The notes under the pieces were generated by a model. That model ran no database searches, was not told where the DNA came from, and worked only from the letters and a program-made list of their open reading frames with translations. From assembly GCF_026745355.1 (NCBI RefSeq), contig NC_079205.1, positions 44,845,558 to 44,909,557 of the forward strand: a stretch of DNA of 64,000 bases, written 5' to 3'. The position numbers were made by a program, and so were the translations under genes. The DNA comes from Beta vulgaris subsp. vulgaris (lineage: Eukaryota; Streptophyta; Magnoliopsida; Caryophyllales; Amaranthaceae). This document shows, one piece after another, positions 46,155-55,785 of the stretch; position 1 is the first letter of the stretch, and each line of letters starts with the position of its first letter.

Positions 46155-46645
46155 CGAATTTACTGGATAATTGAGTTTAAAAATGGGATAGATAATTGTT
46201 CAATTTTAAAAAATAGTTCATTAATCTACCGTTTGATAATTGACTAGTTGTAAATAATTTCAATGGTTATTTTTCAAAAATTAAATGTATTTTTTGGTCG
46301 ATATTAGATGATCTTATTGTTTAAAATCTTTAATTATTTTAAAAATTAGGGTAGTTTGAAGAAAAAAGGCAAGGATTCGTTTAGGGCCCGCATCCATAGG
46401 TGCGAATTTACTCGATAATTGAGTTTAAAAATGGGATAGATAATTGTTCAATTTTCAAAAATAGTTGATTAATCTACAACTTGATAATTGAGTAGTTGTA
46501 AATAATTGCAATGGTTAATTTTCAGAAATTAAATGTATTTTTTGGTCGATATTAGATGATCTTATTGTTTAAAATCTTAATTTATTTTAAAAATTAGGGT
46601 AGTTTGATGAAAAAAGGCAAGGATTCGTTTAGGACCCGCATCCAT
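46155..46645. repeat. Tandem duplication, unit about 245 bp
   Basis: The segment starting GCGAATTTACTGGATAATTG (46155) recurs from 46402 with only a few changes, through GGCAAGGATTCGTTTAGG to CCCGCATCCATAG. Two copies lie inside the hAT element; it is non-coding. Confidence 0.9.
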
Positions 46646-46689
46646 AGGATCCATATTGTTTCCGCTAAGAAATTGAGGGTGATCATGAG

Positions 46690-47068
46690 TGTTGATGTGT
46701 GCTGAGAAACGTGATATGGCCCCAAGAAGGTACGTCTGAGCTCCGTTATCCGTACATCGGAATCCTGCAAAAGGTAAGGTTAGCCTACCCCGGGGGTGGT
46801 CCCGGGATCGCCCCTCCGACGCTCAAGTCAGTAAATGATTGAGGTAGAGAGAGAAAGGGATCAATGTAGAGAGAGATGCTCTGGGTTTGGCAACTTAGAG
46901 TTGCTTACCTTTGTCTGATGAGACAACCCCTATTTATAGAGGAGAGGAGCCCCAATGAATGAGGGTATTTTAGTCATCTCCAGCTGGTGGAGGATTTGCT
47001 TCCCTAGAGGTAGGGGTATTTTAGTAACTTTGCCATAGGTGGGCTGGTCCAAGAAATGGGCCCAAACA
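46690..47068 (-). mobile_element. Probable solo LTR, Tat-like
   Basis: On the minus strand it runs from TGTTTGGGCCC to ATCAACA. It carries CTCTATAAATAGGGG (TATA, about 46932-46946). It also has GGAGGGGCGATCCCGGGACC followed by CTTTTGCAGGATTCC, a block also present in the LTR of Tat element C (about 25099-25155). I found no clear target duplication, so the borders are approximate. Confidence 0.6.
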
Positions 47069-47191
47069 CATATGAATTCGGATCTTCATTCTTATTACTA
47101 GGTGGATCCGGGTAGGATCTGGATCCTTGGTAAAAAAAAATCTCGATCTAGATCGTAGAGGATCCTGCCCATTGTCATTTCTATAGTAGCA

Positions 47192-48052
47192 GCTTTTTGC
47201 AACAACTACCTACTACTGCAACATTTAACAGTAAACTTTGCCAAACATGCCCATAGTGATTCGAAATTCTTATCACCGCAAGCATGGTAGAAATTATCTA
47301 TGGGACTTTTAGTATGTGGAACATGTAAGTATAGAGATTATGAGAAATTATAAACATCTATGTGAAAGATGGATATACGAAAGTGTATAAACATAAGAGT
47401 GTTTCTGTTGCTTTCTCTGATTTTGCTACTTTACGAACACAAAACAACACACATACTATAAGTTTAAACATAAACACTTTGCCAAATGTCTCTCACATAT
47501 ATGTTTATCATCTCTCTTGAGATTACAAAGAATAGGCAGTGGATAGAGATATGGATAGGGTTACAAAATTGGCAAATGATATATGCATATAATAGTTTGT
47601 TGATATGGATTGAGCATAAGATGAAAAATGTAAGGACGTGGTACTACATATAGTATGTGGTTTTCTCTACTTAATAGGGTTTTCATGAAAATTATCGTTC
47701 TATATATTTATTGTTTTGGGGTTCTTATGTAACAAATGCTTGCTTGAGGCAATCATTGAATAAACATTAAGTATATGTCTAAAAGAGTTTATACAAGGGA
47801 AGATCTATTTTCATGGGTTCTATTTTACTATACTATATAGTATAGTACAATGGGTATGTTGTATAAAATAAATAAATTAAAATAGGACTTTTATCTAGAA
47901 TGAGGAATTAAAATAGAATATGATTCCAACTACTAAGGTGACATTTGGATTTCGTGGATGTGTGAGCATATACTTAATATAAGAAGTGTTAGTATTTAAT
48001 ATGTACAGGGTTGTCAATCATGTTATTTTATCTAGTTATCTTCGATCAGTCT
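47192..48052. other. AT-rich region without recognised features
   Basis: No ORF of note. It has a small perfect palindrome CTATACTATATAGTATAG near 47831 that could form a hairpin. Nothing else can be supported. Confidence 0.45.
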
Positions 48053-48843
48053 ATGTCCTTTTTTTTGATAAGTAAGTGTAATATTATTAATGCTCAAACA
48101 CCATACAACCAATACTTACTATGCCAAGCAAACCAACTAGGTTGGACCCCTCAGCCTAGAAAGTAACAATTACTATCCATTACAAACTTACAAACCAATT
48201 TTGCTCAACTCTAGAAACATTTTGAGGCATAACAGCAACAACTCGCTGCTTGACAGATTGTTTGAGGCTAACAAAAACATGCCTAGGATTAGGAACAGAT
48301 TGATCCCAATAAGCTTTGTTCCTACATTGCCATGTGAAGTAAATTGCAGCAGCAAGGCTAGCATACCACACATTCCTCTTGAACTTAGACCTCTGATTGT
48401 GATGAATCCATTGCTGCAAACAAACCAGATCAGTAGATCTACTAGTAATTCCCATCCACTGTTTAATATCACTCAGCAACCTTCTACTAAAATCACATTG
48501 AAAAAATAAGTGAGCATGAGATTCAGCTTCTACTTCACATATGCAGCAAGTATCTGAGTTACTAACACCAAATTGGGCTAGCTTTTCCTTTGTGCATAAT
48601 CTGCTCTGAATGGCTAACCATGATATAAACCTGTGCTTTGGAGTGTTGATCCTATTCCGAACCATGTGATCCCAATGAACATGTTCCAGTTCTTGCTGCT
48701 CTATCATCTTGAGATAAACTTTTTTTGTAGAGTAAGTACTCATTGAGTAGAATTCTTCCCTACTAAAGTACTGTTGTAAAGTGTGTTTTGTTGCACATAT
48801 TTGCCTCCAATACCAGCTGCCACTGGTTCTTGGGGAATAATCA
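48053..48843 (-). pseudogene. 5'-truncated L1-type LINE (3' end of ORF2)
   Basis: The ORF 48743-48180 encodes the C-terminal zinc region of plant LINE ORF2 (CCICEVEAESHAHLFFQCDF), clearly related to the LINE at 38656-39261 (both have KVY, NR.N/S.PK.RFI.WLA and end W-F-SL). Reading upstream continues to about 48843 (SPRTSGSWYW). The left end is a T8 run (48060-48067), the A tail seen in reverse. Only the last 0.8 kb was inserted, which is typical of incomplete target-primed reverse transcription. I could not define the target duplication. Confidence 0.87.
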
Positions 48844-48894
48844 GATAATTAAATATTATGATAGTATCTCAGATAGTCAGATAATTCTAGGTAT

Positions 48895-49196
48895 CGTATG
48901 GTCGTATTTGGAAAGTTGATCTTCCCATGAAATTTCACTTCCCATGATATTTCACTTCCTAGGAAGTAAGCAAAATTATTTGTTAGGATATGGGAAGATG
49001 GAATTCCCATGGGAAGTGACACTTACCTAGGGGGGACTAGGTAAGCAACTTCCCCCATTGTGTGGGAAGTAGAACTTCCTAGGAAGTTCTACTTCCTATA
49101 TATGCTCTAGTTAAACAAACATCTTCTTATACGTGCACTTCCTAGGAATTACTTGCAATTCCTAGGCAATTGGATGTCAACCAAACAAAGCCCTAG
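48895..49196. repeat. MITE-like repeat with palindromic CTTCCTAGGAAG motifs
   Basis: Holds repeated inverted words such as ACTTCCTAGGAAGT, AACTTCCTAGGAAGTT and CCCATGGG, and a right end CCAAACAAAGCCCTAG that roughly mirrors the left end (CTAGG...TATTTGG). Probably a foldback MITE; the borders are approximate and no target duplication was confirmed. Confidence 0.5.
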
Positions 49197-50190
49197 TATA
49201 TAAGCCATTTTCCAAATACTCTTGATAATTATACCTCTATCGCAGATAATCTTAAATTCGTAATTTGTCATTAAAAATAATGGAATGCCTAATGGTGTTA
49301 AACTTTTTTTAAAACAAAAATAATTAGTACTGTTTTTTAAAAAAACCCCAAATTATCTCTCGTGTTCTTCATTTATTTACCTCTTTTCTCCTCCATCTCT
49401 ACAACACGATCATTACCACCACCACATTTAAGGTTGTGCAAAGACCTGAGTCGGACCGGCCCGGAACGAAGAGATTCCGTTCCGGTCCCGATCCACAAAA
49501 AAAATCCTAATTTCGAGTTTTCGGTTCTATTTTTTTAGTAAAAGAATAATTTATGTTAAATTTTTTTAAAAAAGGTAGAAATTATAAAGTTAAACACCTA
49601 TTATTTTGAGGAGACAGAGAATGGAGTTGAACGCAATTGATGAATGATGAGTGAGTTTGAAGGTGTAAGTTATGGGTTTGAAGAGTTGATTTTGTTGCAT
49701 AAGAGAAGGTAACACCGCTAGGTATTCCGTAAAATTTAATGAGAAGATATAAGTTTAGGGTTATCTGCGATAGAGGTGAAAATGTCCGGATTATTTGAAA
49801 AAAGGCCTACATGTTAGGGCCATCTAAGATATACAATATTTCACTTTAAAATGATAACATCAAGGATCGTGGTTAAGATTATAGTATATATGCTTGTGAT
49901 CATGTGATCGAATCTTATAAAATACATTCACTTTTTTTTTTGTATGTGGATCTTTGGAGTTAAAGACTCTAAAGAAAAGCGTCACGTTACATTTTAATAT
50001 ATTAGTATAGCTTGCATTATAAACCATTACTCAAGTCTGATGCGTTGTTTGTTAAGATGAGTGACCCCCAAATCTGAATAAAATTTATGACTGCACATTG
50101 TATATTTTGTATTAGCTAATTAATGGTAAATAAATTAAAGAACATAACCTGATCTTTGGGATTTTAGAGAACTTTGAGGTTTCATTTTGA
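49197..50190. other. Spacer without gene
   Basis: AT-rich. CCGGCCCGGAACG near 49458 is GC-rich and recalls one end of a hAT-like MITE, but no partner end was found. Confidence 0.4.
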
Positions 50191-50309
50191 AGGTAAGGAA
50201 TGGACCATATACATAATAGCTCAACTATAAATCAATATAATAAAACATGAAATTACACACAGACATATAATAAAAGTATAAAACCAACTAGAATGCACCC
50301 CCAAAAACT

Positions 50310-50543
50310 TCATTTAGGCGGAATAGGAGTAGGAGGGGCACGGCTAATTTGGACCGTATTCGGTTCTGGGGAAGGCGGAACAGGCCTTCGTGCTGGGCGT
50401 TCTATGTGCGAGACTACCTGCAATGAGTGCAAACCATGAAATCTTGCAGCGTCAGCCGGAGTAGTGTTTGATACTAATAATCCGTTTACCAAAATAAAGG
50501 TGAAAAAATATGCCATAATAGCCATTTCTTGTTTAGCTTGCAA
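50310..50543 (-). CDS. Short secreted proline-rich peptide precursor
   Basis: 77 codons from ATG 50543; the second ATG (50525) starts MAIMAYFF, which matches the start of the paralogue at 62048 and is equally likely. A hydrophobic segment FFTFILVNGLLVS with TTPADA behind it looks like a signal peptide cleaved near ADA/AR. The predicted mature part is about 45 residues: basic (HIERPARRP), then PVPPSPEPNT and a C-terminal APPTPIPPK. Closest relatives are in this window (61839-62048; broken copy 43778-44002). Size and layout are those of plant signalling-peptide precursors, but no known motif fits. The upstream 50590-51117 is shared with 1-475. It appears intact. Confidence 0.6.
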   Translation of the reverse strand: MQAKQEMAIMAYFFTFILVNGLLVSNTTPADAARFHGLHSLQVVSHIERPARRPVPPSPEPNTVQISRAPPTPIPPK

Positions 50544-50589
50544 GCTGTACGAATCGGTTATGCAATATATGAATAATGATTATATATAG

Positions 50590-51117
50590 AAAATTTTAAG
50601 ACAAGATTGAACAAGTTTAATGTCAATATTTGGTGGCAATGTTTATGAGAAAAGTAAAACTATAGAATTAGCACTGAAGGAAGATGCTCTTCGTTTAACA
50701 AAATACGAGACCATTTCTATCTCTCTAGAGAAATCACTTGAAATGTTTGATTACCCGCTGTTGAGATTGATTAACGGGTGTCTGACTGTCTGTACAACAA
50801 CAGTAACTAGATTTGACCTTAAGGTCATAAACAGAGAATGAATCTTACTATAGTTACGTGATAAGAATATCATGAAATTAATAAATCTCCCTTTTAAGGC
50901 CCACCATACCCTAAATACATTATACAAATATTATTAAGGTGAACCTGAACACCGTAACTTACAATCTAACAATCCACTGAAAAAAAACTCAAATGGCATA
51001 ACTAAATGCAAAATGACTTTAGAATCATGTCATTATTTGTATAGTTGATTACATTCTTGTTAGAGTTTAGGTCATTATTATGTGTCATTATGTACACGTG
51101 AGGTTTGTTACACAATA
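50590..51117. repeat. Segmental duplication, copy B (upstream of peptide gene)
   Basis: 50678-51117 matches 1-475. Also 50540-50770 is similar to 62050-62280, the upstream region of the second intact peptide gene (shared GGTTATGCAAT.TATG, TTTGGTGGCAA.TGTTTATG). Promoter and gene were therefore duplicated together. Confidence 0.85.
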
Positions 51118-51980
51118 TAAGTTATGATATAAATTGCTACACCCATGACGCACTACACATAATTATATTAGTTTGCGTTATTAACTCGGCAAGGAAATTA
51201 AAATTTAAGAGATTCTACAATTATGAATTTGTTTGGACCAATTCGCAAGTGAGGTGGTTTTACCATGAGATTGTATCAATGTTAAAATATTCATATTTTT
51301 TGTTTTGCTACTTTTCAAGTGATATTTTTAACTCAAAAAATTAAGTAAGAGAATATTATTGTAGACCAACTAATTTATTCTATATTCATATTTCTCTTTT
51401 TTAATCTTCTCTTTTTAGATAGAGGATTTTTCTGAGTACAATATTATGTCCTACTTTTTCGTACCGTTATATGTGCCACTAAATATATGTTTTTGTTCGA
51501 CATTATTAGCTTTAAACAAATTTCTTATCTTTCAAAAATAATAAATAAAGCAAAGAATTATTGAAATTTACCAATAAGATTGAGTGAACAAAGAGGATGT
51601 AAATAAGTGGAACTAAAGATTATTTTTCTTCAACTTTATTGGATTTGTTTATATGTATCTTATGAAAATCGTAACATTCAAATATTTTGGTTTTGGGATA
51701 CAGGGATCTTTCACTGGTAAGTACCCAAATATGTCAAAAAGTATTAGTTTCCTAGTACTATTAGAATTGTATTTAGGAAAGTAGATATAATTTGACACAT
51801 GCGTATTTTACTCTATCTAGGATTATTGTTAGCTTAGGGAACAATTATATGTACCAAGTAGGATCTTGTTATTCCTACTTGGCTATAAATATAGATCTCG
51901 CGTAAGGAATAATAGGAGTTGTGGAGAAAAAGCCAAGTTGAGAGTTAGGATTAAATACAGGTTAAGGTTCGAATCAAGGG
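51118..51980. other. Gene-poor; possible Copia-like LTR from about 51735
   Basis: 51118-51700 shows nothing recognisable. From about 51735 the sequence looks like an LTR promoter (TTTAGGAAAGTAGA; TATA as GGCTATAAATATAG at 51882) and continues beyond the Mutator-like insertion at 53431. Borders and target duplication were not found. Confidence 0.3.
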
Positions 51981-51989
51981 CTGTTTTGC

Positions 51990-53421
51990 GAGTCCACTCA
52001 TGGTACATCCGGGTGTACCATGCTCATGGTACACCCAGGGGCATTTTTCTAGTTGATTGCAAGTTAAGGGACACAGTGGTAATTTTGGGGCAATAATTGT
52101 TCTTTCTCCCTCTTCCTTCCAAAGCTCAGAAAAAGAAAAAAAAAATGGAGGAACCAACACAACCTTGCGGATTATTCATGGCGGATTCAACTCAAACATC
52201 TGAATCAGAGTTGCAAATTTTTTTATTAAAAGCAAAAAATTGTATTAACGATGATTCAGAAGCTAATTTTGCTCATTTTTGCAAATCAACAATGGCGGAT
52301 TCAACTCATTCGTGCGAATCATTAATGGCGGAATCAATTTAAACATGCGAATCAACAACAGAATTGCAAATTTCTTCATTCAGTAAAATACTTACTGTTG
52401 GCATGCAATCAGAAACTAATTCAGGTAAATTTTTGCCCTAAATTTATCTAATTAGTGATGCAATTTTTAATTTTGGCCCAAACAGAAGACGAAGACATCA
52501 ATGGTGAACTCATAATATTGCCATATTTTCCTGTCGATAACATAAACATCTAATACCTTTTTTGGTTTTTTTTTATTCTTTTTGGAATTTACTTGTTATG
52601 TTTAGGAATTTGATAAATTAATCTTACAGTGATTCAATACACTGTAAATGAACATGAAGAATTTTGCTCAAGTGTTGAGTTGAATGACAATAGATGTCAG
52701 TTACTAGTTGCAAAATTCATTATCCAAATTTATTGTTCATTAGCACAAAATGAGCTAGTTTATATGTTCATTTATTAAAATGTACATTGTTTTTCTTATT
52801 CTGTTTTTGTTTGATAAATATTACAATGATTCAAAATAATGTAAATGAGCAAGAAGAGTTTTGCTCAATTGTTGCTTTGGATAAATATGTGTCAGTTACT
52901 TGTTGCAAAATTGATTCTCCAAAATTACTATTCATTAGCACAAAATGAACAAGTTTATATATTCATTTGTCAAAATGTGCATTGTTATTTGATGATTTGA
53001 TCATTATATTTTTAAAATGTTTGCTCATTATCTTAAAATGAGCATATTTTATTTTGCTCATATGTGCACAAAATATTATTCTTTGCTCAGATATAACAAC
53101 TAAAGAAAGTAAATTAAAATGAACAAAGAGCTTGAAAATGAGCATCAAAAGGAGCTTGCAAGAAGCTGAAACCAAGCAAAAATGACGGTTAAAGATTGTC
53201 AGAGAGGAAAAATGAAGAAGAGAGAGACATAGTGACAGAGGAGAGAGAAACATAAAGAAAAACAGGAAAGAGAAATCAGACAAATTTTATGTCCATTTGA
53301 AACATTATGACCCGGGCTGAAAAGTTTGGGCTGGGTGTACGCCTTAAGTTGCAATAAATTACGAAAATGTCCTTGGGTGTACCATGAGCATGGTACACCC
53401 AGGTCTACTATAAAAATTCTC
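51990..53421. mobile_element. Mutator-like element (MULE)
   Basis: A 1.43-kb element with a 9-bp target duplication CTGTTTTGC / CTGTTTTGT (51981-51989 and 53422-53430; one change), the length typical of MULEs. The inverted ends begin GAG and stay in register for about 80 bp. Within them lies GGGTGTACCATG followed by CTCATGGTACACCC, a perfect palindrome present at both ends (about 52011 and 53372). It contains an ORF (52146-52342; MEEPTQPCGLFMADS) of unknown nature, possibly a transposase start. No catalytic region is seen. Confidence 0.85.
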
Positions 53422-53759
53422 CTGTTTTGTGGCGAATTTAGTTTGCATCAATTAGTTTAGATCGAAGAAGATTTAGGAATTAAGCCTTGTAAGTCACCAT
53501 ATAATACACATCATTGAAAAGCCCAGTGTATTATGTTTGATGTTTTTTCTCCCAATTCTAATTAAATATTTTTTTGTGCTTATTATTGTTGTTTTTTGTG
53601 TTATTTTGGGTTACTCATTTGTCAATAAATTATTGAGTAAGCCACCGATCGATCCTAACTGCTCAATTTACTCGTTCTACTTCACGTTTGTCAACTTTTT
53701 GATTGTATGATTAGAGTTACAATACTTGTTCATTAGAGTTTTACCCCCTTAAATAAGAG

Positions 53760-54003
53760 TTATAACGCGTATTTTACGTTTTGCTCATTTTACTTTTTTA
53801 CTCATTGAAATTTTTAATGCTCATTTTACGTTTTTCTTCTTTTACATTTTTGTTCATTTTATGTTTTTGATAACTTAATGTTCTATACTCATTTTATGTT
53901 TATGCTCATTTGTTAATTTTTTTTCCTCATTTTAGGAATTTTGCTCATTTTAAGTGGTTCTCACGGTTCTCAGCATAAGAGGGTTCTCATTTGAACCCAA
54001 CCC
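53760..54003. mobile_element. TA-flanked TIR element 3, left end lost
   Basis: The right end (GGTTCTCACGGTTCTCAGC, then GAACCCAACCC before TATATATA) matches the ends of the elements at 557 and 929, and the core has the same TTTTGCTCATTTTACG repeats. A matching left end was not found, so it is truncated or rearranged. Confidence 0.6.
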
Positions 54004-54013
54004 TATATATATA

Positions 54014-54158
54014 GTTCATATGAGAATGCATACTTACATGAGGAATGAGAATGAATTTTACACGCTATAACTCTTAAGAATAAGTGTTGTAACTCTAATA
54101 CAATCGTGTGATTGAAATTCATTCTCATTTCGCATGTAAGAAGCATTCTCATGTGATA
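54014..54158. mobile_element. TA-flanked MITE, 145 bp
   Basis: The ends GTTCATATGAGAATGC and GTATCACATGAGAATGC (reverse complement of the right end) extend into a shared GGAATGAGAATGAATTT, an almost complete inverted repeat. It is bounded by TATATATA on both sides and forms a compact foldback with no coding capacity. Confidence 0.75.
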
Positions 54159-54159
54159 C

Positions 54160-54194
<35 letters not shown>

Positions 54195-54198
<4 letters not shown>

Positions 54199-54400
54199 GG
54201 TTTTGCAATATTTAGTGGCTATATGAAGAATGAAAACTAAATTCATATTCATTATACGAGTGAATTTGTACAAAAAGATGGTAATAAGATTAAAGGAATT
54301 GTTCCCATCCATGGCCTTTAAAAGTTTGGAAATATTGCTTCCATCGCAACTACTAGATTGAAACATGCGCGGGTTTCAACTCGATCGTTAACAATTTCAT
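54195..54400. repeat. Segmental duplication, copy B (right part)
   Basis: Matches 2040-2245 with about a tenth of positions changed. It is separated from the upstream matching part by a different set of insertions than in copy A. Confidence 0.8.
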
Positions 54401-54463
54401 GATCTTCCATTTTACAAGTCGATAATGGCGATTTTTTTCTTTTACTTTCCTTTACACGACTAA

Positions 54464-54607
54464 TGTTAAAGTATGGAGAGAAATAGAATTAGGAGATATT
54501 GACTTGTTGTATTACGTAATTAGAGGCTAGGAACATATACACAAGTTTAGGAAACCTAACCTCAATCAACTATGACTAAAAGTCCTAGATACACTAATAT
54601 TCTAATA
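54464..54607 (-). repeat. 3' LTR of a Ty1/copia remnant
   Basis: Plus-strand TGTTAAAG to CTAATA, with a polypurine tract (minus AACTTGAGGGGGGAA) at 54608-54622 directly inside. A mutated terminal dinucleotide (TA for TG on the minus strand) suggests age. The length of about 144 bp is short but seen in Copia families. Confidence 0.6.
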
Positions 54608-54689
54608 TTCCCCCCTCAAGTTGGAGCACGCAAATCACTGATGTCCAACTTGTGTAACATAAACTAAAATTATGAACGACCAAGTGTCA

Positions 54690-55785
54690 TTGTCAATGTA
54701 TCAACCAAATGATTACCCGTGGAAACATTACTATATCTAACTTGCGTAACAAAAACTGAAATTGTGAACAACCAAATGCCTTTGATAAATATCAGCCAAT
54801 TTATTACTAAACATAAGAAGTAGTGGAAACTTGACTATAGACCAACTCATCATGAATGAAATCACAATACTCATCAATATGTTTGGTACGATAATGGAAA
54901 ACATGAGTTTTAGCAATACGAAGAGCAGACTGACTATCACAAAATAATTGCATATTTGCCATGGAGAACACCCAGAAAAAATTAAACCTGATTTAAACTC
55001 ACACATGGATACGACTATAGAACGATACTCAGCCTTTGTAGACGAATGGGCCAATGTGTGCTGCTTTTTTGTCTTACAAGACATATGAGACTTCCCCAAG
55101 AAGACCGTATAAACAGACAAAAAACGACGTGTCAAAGGTCATGTTACCCTGACCTAGGTTGCCCTTCAGATAACGCAGACACGCCCTGCAGCATCCAAAT
55201 GGTGAACCTTCGATGAACTGAATGAACTAAATTTAGGACAAGCTACATATAAATAGACAAGTTTACCCTGCAACATCTAAATACAAACAACTCCCCCTAA
55301 ATGGAAGCAAGTCTATGATTTTGCTCCATATGAGTGTCAATAGACTTACAACCTCACATACCATCCTCACTCAAAATATGGAGAGCATATATTTGTTGAG
55401 AAAGAAACAAACCCTCTGATCCACGAGCAAGTTCTATACCTAGAAAATACTTTAAAACACTTAGATCTTTCATGCGAAAGAAACTACTCATATAGGCTCT
55501 GAAACTAACAATAATATCATAAGAGGACGCACAAATAATCAAATCATCGACATACACAAGAACATGTAAAGAGACACCATCACATATATAACTAAATAAA
55601 GAATAAACCGCGTAAGATTGTTTAAAACCATAAGCCTTCAAAGCTTGAGATAATTTACCAAACCATTGTCGCGGTGCCTTTTTCATACCATATAACGACT
55701 TCCAGACCTACACACCTTACCAGGATTAGAAGTACTATAACCCATCGAAAAATGCATATATACTTCTTCTTTCAAGTCACCAACC
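54690..55785 (-). pseudogene. Copia RT and RNase H remnant
   Basis: The minus-strand ORF 55686-55354 has APRQWFGKLSQAL, LVYVDDLIICASS (catalytic YVDD) and MKDLSVLKYFLGIEL. The ORF 55135-54737 has the RNase H end (TRRFLSVYTVFLG, STKAEYRSI). Between 55686 and 55785 the frame with GDLKEEVYM is broken. The gag, protease, integrase and first half of RT are missing: the sequence stops abruptly at about 55785, where LINE sequence begins. It lies on the same strand as that LINE. Confidence 0.85.

Larger units (their letters stand above)
45845..47183. mobile_element. hAT element 3 with solo LTR inside
   Basis: The ends TAGAGATGGCACTGGGTA and (reverse complement of the right end) TAGAAATGACAATGGGCA are related inverted repeats. 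TAGTAGC flanks both sides (45838-45844 and 47184-47190). The outer parts are rich in GGATCC-type words. The same terminal family is seen at 58788-59420. Inside is a tandem duplication (46155-46645) and an LTR-like insert (46690-47068). No transposase. Confidence 0.8.

Noticed and set aside
47825..47850. Palindrome CTATACTATATAGTATAG as a regulatory site
   Set aside because: AT-rich, isolated, no gene or element border beside it.
50310..50543. Reading the secreted peptide as an IDA-like hormone because of PVPPS
   Set aside because: The paralogues do not keep the PIPPS-type core or the following residues, so the similarity is probably chance.
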